Assembly: GCF_015352985.1 (NCBI RefSeq)
Contig: NZ_JACYXF010000067.1
Span: 1-33,053 of the forward strand
Length of the DNA stretch: 33,053 nt
From: Noviherbaspirillum malthae
Lineage (GTDB): Bacteria > Pseudomonadota > Gammaproteobacteria > Burkholderiales > Burkholderiaceae_D
Reading direction: 5' to 3'
Shown: positions 24,841 to 32,048 of the stretch, piece by piece
How positions within the stretch are numbered: the stretch's first letter is position 1
Layout: each line of letters opens with the position of its first letter
Notes under the pieces: model-generated
Database searches by the model: none
Seen by the model: only the letters and a program-made list of their open reading frames with translations
Told to the model about the DNA's origin: nothing
Position numbers and translations under genes: made by a program

Positions 24841-25680
24841 TTACAATATATCTTCCCAAACGTGCATGGCGCGAAAGCCCAATTCCCGTTCAGCGCGCGA
24901 ACAGTCGATCCCGCTCCAATTTCCGTCTGCGGGCGTCCGGATTTCTTTTAAATCAGGCAGGAAACGCTCGATGAGTTGACGAGTAGGTTCTCTCATGTTG
25001 CTGCTGGGCGCAGCAGCATTGTAGACACGGTGTCCGCTGAATGGCGTTTCTGCGGCAAGTCGACAGACGATAGCGGCATCCCGTACATCGATGTAACTCC
25101 AGAATCCGGGGCGTCTAAACCCCGGGTCCTTCATCAAGTGATTGATCCGATGGAACTCTGGATCATAGTTAACTCCCGGGAGTCGAAGGCTCGCGATGCT
25201 CATTCGTTCTGTCTGCACGAAAGCATCGGCCAGTCGTTCCGCCATCACCTTTGACAGTCCATATGGATCGGTCGGTCTGCAGGGATGGTTTTCGTCAACC
25301 GGAAGATAATCAGGGCTTTCGCCGTTGAGGCCGTACAAATAGCCATACGCGGCGATGCTCGAGGCGAGTACAACTCGCCCTACACCTGCATACGAGGCGG
25401 CCCGCATGACGTTATAAGTCATGTTGACGTTATCATTGAACGTTGCGCAATCCGTCGTTAAGTTTGGCGCGATATGAGCCGCAAGATGAACTATGGCCGC
25501 GGCACCCTCGCACGCTTCAAATAAGGCGGAAGGATTGAGAAGATCGACACTCCAGGACGGACGGTGGCCATTCGGGTGTGGCTTGCGGTCGAGACTTAAC
25601 ACATCGTGGCCATGCTCGCATAGCTCACGCACGACTGCTTGCCCAAGCTGGCCGCTGCCTCCGGTAACAACGATTTTCAT
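24841..25680 (-). CDS. Extended SDR / NAD-dependent epimerase-dehydratase family (279 aa)
   Basis: The Rossmann motif VTGGSGQLG (residues 5-13), the Ser in LASSIAAYG (107-108) and the catalytic YGLSK (Y140, K144) define an extended short-chain dehydrogenase. HLAAHIAP is the conserved dinucleotide-site segment. Most relatives act on nucleotide sugars, but the gene is last in a Rieske-led operon, 15 bases after the aldehyde dehydrogenase. A role as a diol or hydroxy-intermediate dehydrogenase is possible and would fill the missing cis-dihydrodiol dehydrogenase step (inference). No classic dihydrodiol dehydrogenase is present in the window. Confidence 0.82.
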   Translation of the reverse strand: MKIVVTGGSGQLGQAVVRELCEHGHDVLSLDRKPHPNGHRPSWSVDLLNPSALFEACEGAAAIVHLAAHIAPNLTTDCATFNDNVNMTYNVMRAASYAGVGRVVLASSIAAYGYLYGLNGESPDYLPVDENHPCRPTDPYGLSKVMAERLADAFVQTERMSIASLRLPGVNYDPEFHRINHLMKDPGFRRPGFWSYIDVRDAAIVCRLAAETPFSGHRVYNAAAPSSNMREPTRQLIERFLPDLKEIRTPADGNWSGIDCSRAERELGFRAMHVWEDIL

Positions 25681-25695
25681 ACGCTATACTCCAAT

Positions 25696-27150
25696 TCAAG
25701 CAAGCTTCATGTGAATCGACTTCGTTTCCGTATAACCCAACAACTCCTCCAGCCCTTCCTCGCGGCCTAGACCACTGTTTTTGAAGCCCCCGAATGGTGT
25801 CCCGTAGAAGTGGCTTGAGGCTCCATTGATCCAGACGTAACCCGATTTGACATTTCTTGCCATTCGCAATGCTGTCTTTATGTCATTGGTCCATATTGAA
25901 GCCGTTAAGCCATATTCAGTGGAGTTCGCTATTGCCAGCGCTTCAGCCTCGTCGCGCCAACTAAACACGGAGAGTACAGGACCAAATATTTCCTCACGGC
26001 CGATGTACATCTTGGAATTCACATCGGAAAACACGGTTGGTTCCAACCAGTATCCCTTTTCAAACTGTTTGCCAAGGGGACGTTTCCCACCATGTTTCAG
26101 CGTCGCGCCTTCGTTCAATCCGGATTGCACCATTGAACATACACGCTCATAGTGGCGGCGCGAATTCAAAGGTCCCATCTGAGAGTTCGGGTCCAGTGGA
26201 TCACCAAGCCGCAGCTCTGCCACACGTTCGACTACGCGCTTGAGCACGGCTGCATGCAGTGATTCGTGCACGAGAAGCCGGCTGGTTGAACCGCATGATT
26301 GACCCGACCAGGCGAAATTCATTGCGTTAACCGCAACTTCGGCAATCTTATCCGGATCCATATCCGGAAATGCAATCAGGGGGTTTTTTCCACCAAGTTC
26401 AAGCGTGATGGCTTTGATGCCGGTTTCCGCAGCAGCACGTTGAATCGCCATTCCTGTCGGCACCGAGCCGGTAAACGCAATACGTTTGATGACTGGATGG
26501 CGCACGATGGCATCACCTGTGGGCATTCCGTTGCCGGTGACGATATTTACCACTCCTCGCGGCAAGATGTCACGACAAATCTCCCCCAGAATTTCCGCCG
26601 ACAGCGGGCTCTGCTCTGGCGGTTTAAGCACTACGGAATTTCCGGCCATGAGAGGCGCGGCAATAGCATGAGCGGCGAACTTGATAGGATGGTTGAACGG
26701 AACAATTCTTCCTACTACGCCGTACGGCTCACGCACCGTGATATGAAGGTTCTCCGAGCTTGCCGGGATGGTTTCACCTTTGATCTCAGTACCCAAGCCA
26801 GCGAAAAATTCCATTGCATGAGCCGCGTGCTCGACATCACCCTTCATTTTAGTGATGGTATTGCCGGTATCCTGGACTTCCAGTTTCAAGACTTCGTCAG
26901 CTCGGGCACGCAGTGCCTGGGCGACCTGTCTCACAAGCTTGCCGCGTGCGTTAGGATCCATGGCAGCCCATGCCGGCTGAGCTCTTTCAGCTGCTGCTAC
27001 AGCCTTGTGCACATCGGCTGCGGTTGCAGCTGCGGAGTAGCCGATGATTTCTTCATTGGCGGGATTGTCGGATGCGAGCCATTCGCCGGATTCACTGGCT
27101 ACCATCTGCCCGTCGATCAGCATCTGGCTATGTCTGATTTGCCCATTCAT
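25696..27150 (-). CDS. NAD(P)-dependent aldehyde dehydrogenase (484 aa)
   Basis: This is a complete ALDH-superfamily protein. It has the Rossmann motif FTGSVPTGMAIQRA, the general base Glu in LELGGKNPLI (about 262), the nucleophilic Cys in GQSCGSTSR (about 296), and the C-terminal PFGGFKNSGLGRE. It oxidises an aldehyde to the acid. The gene follows the hydratase-aldolase gene by 38 bases, as salicylaldehyde or 2-carboxybenzaldehyde dehydrogenases do in naphthalene and phenanthrene pathways, so the aromatic aldehyde released by that aldolase is the likely substrate (inference). Confidence 0.9.
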   Translation of the reverse strand: MNGQIRHSQMLIDGQMVASESGEWLASDNPANEEIIGYSAAATAADVHKAVAAAERAQPAWAAMDPNARGKLVRQVAQALRARADEVLKLEVQDTGNTITKMKGDVEHAAHAMEFFAGLGTEIKGETIPASSENLHITVREPYGVVGRIVPFNHPIKFAAHAIAAPLMAGNSVVLKPPEQSPLSAEILGEICRDILPRGVVNIVTGNGMPTGDAIVRHPVIKRIAFTGSVPTGMAIQRAAAETGIKAITLELGGKNPLIAFPDMDPDKIAEVAVNAMNFAWSGQSCGSTSRLLVHESLHAAVLKRVVERVAELRLGDPLDPNSQMGPLNSRRHYERVCSMVQSGLNEGATLKHGGKRPLGKQFEKGYWLEPTVFSDVNSKMYIGREEIFGPVLSVFSWRDEAEALAIANSTEYGLTASIWTNDIKTALRMARNVKSGYVWINGASSHFYGTPFGGFKNSGLGREEGLEELLGYTETKSIHMKLA

Positions 27151-27188
27151 ATGTTATGCCTTAGTCAAAATTTGAGTAATCGAAGGGA

Positions 27189-28166
27189 TCAGGCCAGAAC
27201 TGGTTTGGCATACTTCGCCTGCAAGGTTGCCCAGCGCTTTCCGCATGCACTTGATGCTTCTCTATATTCTTCCGAAAGGTCGTCATACGGCGGACGAATC
27301 GGACCTGCGTTGCAATAGCCGGCAGCATTAATGCGTGTTTTCTCGACCTGGATATTTGTCTGGGCGAAGATGTCCGGGTTGGCAAATATTGGTTTAACGG
27401 GTTCGTTCGCCCACGCGATATCTGCAGCGATCTGTGCGATCAAGTCTTCATTGCGTGCATTCAACGCATTCATGAGTTCGCGCAATGCGGCTGGACCCAT
27501 GCCGGCAGCGGTGGCCCAGAAGGCAGTTGTCGTATCAGGCGACAGTGCATAGAAATTCTGGACTGTCATCTCGTTAGGCATGATGTTGATGCGGCCTTCA
27601 GTTGCTGTAACGAGTTCGACGAGATCTTTGGGGCGGGATAACTTTGCCGACACAACAGTCGGTGCTGATCGGGCGATCTCTTTCCAAAATTCCAGGGGAA
27701 ATGTATAGCGGAATGCACGGGCATTGGCATAAATCATGATTGCAACATCGCTAAAACACTCAGACATACCGCGATAGAAATCTACCGCCGACTGTGTCGT
27801 CAGCGGTTGCCACATCGGTGGACCAAGCAAAGTTCCATCCGCGCGGCAGTCACGGATGAATTTCATTCTGCTGGCCACCTCATGGGCGCCCAGAGCAGTC
27901 GTACCTAGGAAAACCGGTATGCGACGGCCTACTGTTTCGGTAACGCAGCCTACAAATGCTTCATAGTCAGGACGGGACAATGTTGCGCATTCACCTGTCG
28001 TGCCAAGACCAATTATTCCAGATGCGCCGTCCTCAATCAGCGCATTCACCATTCTTTCCGTCTCATTCAAGTCGACGGTGTCGACCGCATCGATGCGACT
28101 TGCGTTTGATTTTGCGGGCGTTGGCAAAATTGCGTAGAAGCCCTTTATATCCTTTGCATTTAACAT
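27189..28166 (-). CDS. NahE/PhdJ-type hydratase-aldolase, DapA superfamily (325 aa)
   Basis: This pyruvate-type Schiff-base aldolase closely follows trans-o-hydroxybenzylidenepyruvate hydratase-aldolases. It has an ILPTP start, NTVDL-like TVDLNETERMV, GTTGECATL (55-63), GTTALGAHEV, GTLLGPPMW, the catalytic Tyr in IYANARAFRY (Y146), the Schiff-base Lys in VVSAKL (K175), and the C-terminal EKTRINAAGYCNAGPIRPPY. These match NahE/PhdG/PhdJ better than dihydrodipicolinate synthase. The reaction would release pyruvate and an aromatic aldehyde from a benzylidenepyruvate. AAGGAA precedes ATG 28166. It sits between the SnoaL-like gene and the aldehyde dehydrogenase in one operon. Confidence 0.85.
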   Translation of the reverse strand: MLNAKDIKGFYAILPTPAKSNASRIDAVDTVDLNETERMVNALIEDGASGIIGLGTTGECATLSRPDYEAFVGCVTETVGRRIPVFLGTTALGAHEVASRMKFIRDCRADGTLLGPPMWQPLTTQSAVDFYRGMSECFSDVAIMIYANARAFRYTFPLEFWKEIARSAPTVVSAKLSRPKDLVELVTATEGRINIMPNEMTVQNFYALSPDTTTAFWATAAGMGPAALRELMNALNARNEDLIAQIAADIAWANEPVKPIFANPDIFAQTNIQVEKTRINAAGYCNAGPIRPPYDDLSEEYREASSACGKRWATLQAKYAKPVLA

Positions 28167-28186
28167 GCTTGTTTCCTTGATGTGTA

Positions 28187-28642
28187 CTAATTGCCGTAGA
28201 TAGTGACTCGTTCCCGATTGACCATAATGGCTCGGCTGGTCTTACGTTGGAACTTCCATTCGCCATTGATACAGACCAGTTGGTCGCGGTGTCTTAGGAC
28301 GCCAAGCGGAAGGACTACCGGCGCAGGCCCCTTCGATTCTTTCCAGCCTTCGTGTCGGTAGAGGGTGATGTACTGCGTTGTATTGGCGTGGACATCATCA
28401 ATGATGTCCACACAGACATTTGTTACAAGATGTGCTGTCAGCCAGTCATCACGTTCGCGCATTGCTTCAAGAATGTTGCCTTTACCAACTAGTTCAACGT
28501 TAAGACGGGTCCAGGAGCCGTCATCGGCGAACAATTCTGCTAGTTCTTGATAACGCTTTTCGTCGAGGTAACGGTAGAACTTCAGGATATGCTGAGTGCA
28601 ATCCCATTCTATCGCCCGCGCCAGACTGCGTTCCATTGTCAT
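28187..28642 (-). CDS. SnoaL/NTF2-like protein, possible small partner of the Rieske oxygenase (151 aa)
   Basis: The cone-shaped SnoaL/NTF2 fold is suggested by ILKFYRYLDEKRYQELAELF followed by a beta-rich half (NTTQYITLYRHEGW, EWKFQRKTSRAIM). Dioxygenase beta subunits share this fold, but this protein is shorter (beta subunits are about 180 aa). Its ATG overlaps the Rieske stop (ATGA at 28639-28642), indicating translational coupling and matched production. It could be a beta-like subunit, or an isomerase or hydratase acting on the ring-cleavage product; the sequence does not decide. Confidence 0.75.
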   Translation of the reverse strand: MTMERSLARAIEWDCTQHILKFYRYLDEKRYQELAELFADDGSWTRLNVELVGKGNILEAMRERDDWLTAHLVTNVCVDIIDDVHANTTQYITLYRHEGWKESKGPAPVVLPLGVLRHRDQLVCINGEWKFQRKTSRAIMVNRERVTIYGN

Positions 28643-29994
28643 TTCGTTTCCCCTGCTGTATCTGTAAATACAGGATTTCCGTCGCTGTCGCGAATCAGCC
28701 CACGGCCATCCTCGGAGGAAGGCATGTTTTCGGAACTAAGCCGCAATTCGCTTTGATTCGCGAAGCCCTTGTAGGTATCGACTTTGAATATGCCGTCAGC
28801 ATCAAGTGGGATAGTTTTGGGTTTCTCTCCCTGTGCCACCGCTTCCATAGATTTGCGCCATAGGCGCCTGAGCAAGGAGACACCGATGTCCGATGACGCT
28901 AGATATTCGGACTCCCGGTCAGGGATCACGCCTTGCGACTCCTGGATGACCAGATCTTCGACCGGTGGTAGACCTTCCCATGCCGGATATTTTCTGTAAT
29001 CATAATCCTTCTTTTCGCCGAGTCCGCTGATACCCTCTGCTAAACCGCGCGATACATCGCTTGCTCGCGGATAGAACGTGCTACGGAAGTTACCTGGTCG
29101 AATTAAGGTATAGCGAAAGATTTCGAAATGTCCATCATCGATAATTCGTAGCATTCCTCCTGATTCCCTACGGTCATCTGTAAAGTCAGGTGGCAGACCT
29201 GCGGAGATTCCTCCGAAGCGCCAGTAGAACGGCATCGCGATGCTCCATGTGTTAACGAACTTCTTATCTGGAGTGGCTGTGTCGTGGACCAGCACGCTTT
29301 TCATGCCATAGTCGGTCTCAAAGCAGCGATGAGTGATCTTTCTCCAGTCAGTATTAACCGACATGTCGCAGTAGGGCTGAATCTCCTCCGGGGCTGATCC
29401 AGGCGCGAGCATATGCAGTACGTACACATGGCCCATATCGGCAAAATTCTCAAGGAAATTCTGGTAGTTGTAGTTCCGTACATCGCCACGCTGCACCACA
29501 AGCTCCCCATCCGTGCGTGCAAGGATATCGATTTTTGGCAAAGGCGGCGGATTTTCCTTATCCGTGCCCATATAGCCCCATACAATACCTCCCCATTCCT
29601 GCGCCGGATACCATGGATGCTTAACCTGTTCTTTAAGCCTACTACGCTCTGGTTCAAGAGGAGTGTCGACACAGCGACCACGGCCGTCAAAGGTCCATCC
29701 ATGGTAGGAGCATGACAAGCCATTTTCTTTGATTTGACCATATGCAAGTGAAGCCCGACGGTGTGGGCAACGTGAATCTACAAGATTCACTGATCCATCG
29801 TAGGCCCTAAAGGCGACCAGGTCTTCGCCTAGCATCCGAACCGGATAAGGCAGATCCTTCAGATCCTCTGACAGGCAAATGGGATGCCAGTATTGCCTTA
29901 GCATTGCTCCAGCAAGTGTTCCGGGCCCGGTTTTGGGAAATTCTTTCAAAAACTCAGATGCAGGAGTACTGTGTTTTGTTTCTGGCATGTCCAT
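28639..29994 (-). CDS. Rieske non-heme iron oxygenase, phthalate 4,5-dioxygenase-type alpha subunit (451 aa)
   Basis: The Rieske cluster ligands are C76, H78 (CPHRR) and C95, H98 (CSYHGW). The mononuclear iron site shows D186, H189 and H194 (FADMGHVYVLH). The length of about 450 and the C-terminal extension fit the phthalate 4,5-dioxygenase group rather than the shorter VanA group. Starts at 29994 (MDMPETK) or 29988 are preferred over 30027, whose extra residues look non-coding. The enzyme would hydroxylate an aromatic carboxylate or related ring, with electrons from a PDR-type reductase such as the one at 21968-22924. The product and regiochemistry are unknown. Confidence 0.88.
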   Translation of the reverse strand: MDMPETKHSTPASEFLKEFPKTGPGTLAGAMLRQYWHPICLSEDLKDLPYPVRMLGEDLVAFRAYDGSVNLVDSRCPHRRASLAYGQIKENGLSCSYHGWTFDGRGRCVDTPLEPERSRLKEQVKHPWYPAQEWGGIVWGYMGTDKENPPPLPKIDILARTDGELVVQRGDVRNYNYQNFLENFADMGHVYVLHMLAPGSAPEEIQPYCDMSVNTDWRKITHRCFETDYGMKSVLVHDTATPDKKFVNTWSIAMPFYWRFGGISAGLPPDFTDDRRESGGMLRIIDDGHFEIFRYTLIRPGNFRSTFYPRASDVSRGLAEGISGLGEKKDYDYRKYPAWEGLPPVEDLVIQESQGVIPDRESEYLASSDIGVSLLRRLWRKSMEAVAQGEKPKTIPLDADGIFKVDTYKGFANQSELRLSSENMPSSEDGRGLIRDSDGNPVFTDTAGETK

Positions 29995-30038
29995 GTTGGT
30001 TTTCCAAAGTTGTATGGCGAAAAGCAAGCCACTGGCAT

Positions 30039-31004
30039 TTAGTCAATCTGTGCGCCAGTACTGATGACTAGTTTCTTGTACGAGGCAAGCTCCTTGCGGA
30101 TCGTTTCAGTGAATTCTTCAGGGGTGGAACCGACGCCTTCAACGCCGAGCGCCTGTAATCGCTGTTGCACATCGGGTGCACGTGCGGCTTTATTCACTTC
30201 GGCGTTCAACGTTTTCACGATTGACTGCGGAGTGCCAGCAGGTGCAAGGACGCCAAGCGTAATACTGATATTGAAATCCGGGACGCCGGATTCCGCCATG
30301 GTCGGAATCTCGGGACTAAGAGAGCTTCGCTGCCCAGTCGCTATTGCCAAAACTTTGAGCTTTCCTGCCTTCGCGTAAGGTGTGGCCACGTTAAGTCCAA
30401 TAAAGGCCAAACTCACTTCATTTGATACCAAAGCAGGTGCAGTTTGTGATGCACCTTTGTATGGAATGTGCGTTAAGTCGATGCGAGACAACGACTTAAA
30501 CAGTTCCATGGAAAGGTGATGCGCGCTGCCATTGCCTGAGGAGCCATAAGGTAAGCCAGGCTTCTGTTTAGCCAAAGCGATTAGTTCTTTTACATTAGAA
30601 ACTTTTAATTCAGGATTGACTGCGAGGTAGACTGGTGAAGTCGCAGCCAGCGAAATTGGAAGCAAAACTTTGAGGGGATCAAAATTTACTTTCCGATATA
30701 AACTAGGAGTAATGGAGTAGACCGATGAATCTGCCACCAAAAGGGTGTAGCCATCTGGAGCTGAATTCGTAACAATATTTGATGCAACTAAGCCGCCGCC
30801 GCCAGGCCGATTTTCGACTATGACTGGCTGTCCTATACTTTCTGACATCTTTTGGCCGAGCGTACGCGCAAGAATGTCCGGGGAGCCACCAGGCTGATAA
30901 GGGACGATGAGTCTAATTGTCTTAGATGGAAATGTCTCTGCATAAGTTGCTTGATGGCAAAACGAGGCCATGACGCTGACCGTCATGAGTATTTTTCTTA
31001 GCAT
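30039..31004 (-). CDS. Bug-family (TTT) periplasmic solute-binding protein (321 aa)
   Basis: AAGGAG (plus-strand complement at 31010-31015) lies 5 bases upstream of the ATG at 31004, giving a signal peptide (to about residue 22, ATYAE) and normal family length. The longer frame to 31199 would add an unlikely 65-residue leader. Bug signatures: FPSKTIRLIVPYQPGGSPDI, NRPGGGG, THIPYKGA and LGVLAPAGTP. It is the first gene of the Rieske operon, 44 bases before the oxygenase, so its ligand is probably the oxygenase substrate or a related acid (inference). No TctA/TctB genes are present. Confidence 0.88.
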   Translation of the reverse strand: MLRKILMTVSVMASFCHQATYAETFPSKTIRLIVPYQPGGSPDILARTLGQKMSESIGQPVIVENRPGGGGLVASNIVTNSAPDGYTLLVADSSVYSITPSLYRKVNFDPLKVLLPISLAATSPVYLAVNPELKVSNVKELIALAKQKPGLPYGSSGNGSAHHLSMELFKSLSRIDLTHIPYKGASQTAPALVSNEVSLAFIGLNVATPYAKAGKLKVLAIATGQRSSLSPEIPTMAESGVPDFNISITLGVLAPAGTPQSIVKTLNAEVNKAARAPDVQQRLQALGVEGVGSTPEEFTETIRKELASYKKLVISTGAQID

Positions 31005-31275
31005 TTCGTCTCCTTGATTGGTAACCGGGCGCGTACTCACTGCACTCGTAATAGGGATTTGAACCTGACTAACTGCAACAAGCTTAGCGGTCACATGCAT
31101 ATCTGTCGAATTAATAAAAGGCATTCGACAAATGAATGAAATGCATATCGAGATGGTGTATGTCGGTACGACGAATCGGTAGACTTCACGTGTGGTCAAC
31201 TACTTTTGCGAAGTTCTGCAGGCGAAAGAGGCGACTTGTAAAAGTATTAATTGTTTAGGATGATGGAGAATAGTG
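31005..31275. promoter_or_regulatory. Divergent intergenic region, Rieske operon versus hemerythrin gene
   Basis: The 271 AT-rich bases should contain the promoter of the minus-strand Rieske operon and that of the hemerythrin gene. No confident -35/-10 pair or operator stands out. GGAG at 31265-31268 is the hemerythrin ribosome-binding site. Confidence 0.45.
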
Positions 31276-31725
31276 ATGAAGGCTGACATTGCTTTTGCTT
31301 GGCATGATGGGTTTAAGTTGGGTTACATGCCAATGGACGAGACCCACGAGGAATTCGTCGTGATTGTTAACGCGATGCTCGTATGTCCAGAGAGTAACCT
31401 TTTGCGGTATCTAGAAGAGTTCATGGCCCACGCCGAGTCTCACTTTGCCCAAGAGCTTGCATGGATGATGGAAACTGCTTACCCTAACACTGACTGTCAT
31501 GTAGAACAGCATGACGCAGTGCTGAAATCAGTTAAAGAGGTACATGCGTATCTCCTCGAGGGTGGTGACGCATCTGAAGCTAGACGCTTGGCTCAATCGT
31601 TGGCGTCCTGGTTTCCCGGACATGCAGATTATCTTGATTCGGCGCTTGCACATTGGATGGTTAAGAAAAAATTTGGAGGAGTACCTATTGTGTTACGGCG
31701 AAATTTAGGTACCCATCTGCCTTAA
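31276..31725 (+). CDS. Bacteriohemerythrin (149 aa)
   Basis: This non-heme di-iron O2-binding protein has the full ligand set visible: H24 (DETHEEF), H56 and E60 (HAESHFAQE), H75 and H79 (CHVEQHD), H116 and D121 (FPGHADYLDSA). ATG 31276 is chosen because GGAG is 7 bases upstream. It is soluble and single-domain, so an O2 store, carrier or sensor. Divergent from an oxygenase operon, it might supply or buffer O2 for ring hydroxylation, but that is speculative. Its stop codon overlaps the end of a minus-strand gene remnant. Confidence 0.85.
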   Translation: MKADIAFAWHDGFKLGYMPMDETHEEFVVIVNAMLVCPESNLLRYLEEFMAHAESHFAQELAWMMETAYPNTDCHVEQHDAVLKSVKEVHAYLLEGGDASEARRLAQSLASWFPGHADYLDSALAHWMVKKKFGGVPIVLRRNLGTHLP

Positions 31726-31877
31726 GGCGCTCGATATAGTGAGCTTCTTATCCAACGTAGTGCGTCAAAATAGAGCAGGAGGACAACCACGCCCATACCG
31801 ACGACAAAATAAAGTAACGCGCTTTGCAAAGTGCTTGGAGTCACAAAAGCTGATGCTACATCTTGGCGATAATGTCA
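31722..31877 (-). pseudogene. Truncated C-terminus of a membrane protein
   Basis: A minus-strand frame of about 50 codons (stop at 31722-31724) encodes one clear membrane helix (LQSALLYFVVGMGVVVLLLY) and a basic tail ending RWIRSSLYRAP. This reads like a real inner-membrane protein C-terminus. Going upstream, the frame meets a stop at 31875-31877, inside a repeated GATAATGTCAGAA motif. The gene was probably cut off by an insertion. The parent family is not recognised. Confidence 0.5.
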
Positions 31878-31914
31878 GAATTTTTCTGAGACCTCTCTGT
31901 TGATAATGTCAGAA
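31868..31914. repeat. 13-bp direct repeat, possible insertion-sequence end
   Basis: GATAATGTCAGAA occurs at 31868-31880 and again at 31902-31914, 34 bases apart. Multiple direct repeats of this sort are typical of IS21-family ends (family knowledge; identity not proven). The first copy coincides with the point where the membrane-protein remnant is interrupted. From 31856 to 32026 a minus-strand frame of 57 codons is open but has no convincing start. Apart from this and the membrane remnant, 31726-32048 holds no gene. Confidence 0.45.
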
Positions 31915-32048
31915 AATCAGCCACCGAACGAAACTCGATGTCATACGGAGGCTGTAGCAAACGTTCTATAATAGTAAAGACGCTACTTGGTACCGGTTTT
32001 ATTTCTGATGCTTTAACGAAGTATCTCTAAGAAAGTTCGAACACCTCC

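Noticed and set aside
26299..27318. 339-codon plus-strand open frame
   Set aside because: It is antisense to the aldehyde dehydrogenase gene and has no recognisable motifs or ribosome-binding site.
27189..28166. Dihydrodipicolinate synthase (lysine biosynthesis)
   Set aside because: The motifs match NahE-type hydratase-aldolases better, and the neighbours are aromatic-degradation genes.
9728..31729. Shared 13-mer CTGCCTTAAGGCG near the integrase (9728-9740) and at the hemerythrin stop (31717-31729), possible att sites
   Set aside because: In 33 kb several 13-base matches are expected by chance. The second copy lies across a coding end, and neither is next to a tRNA.
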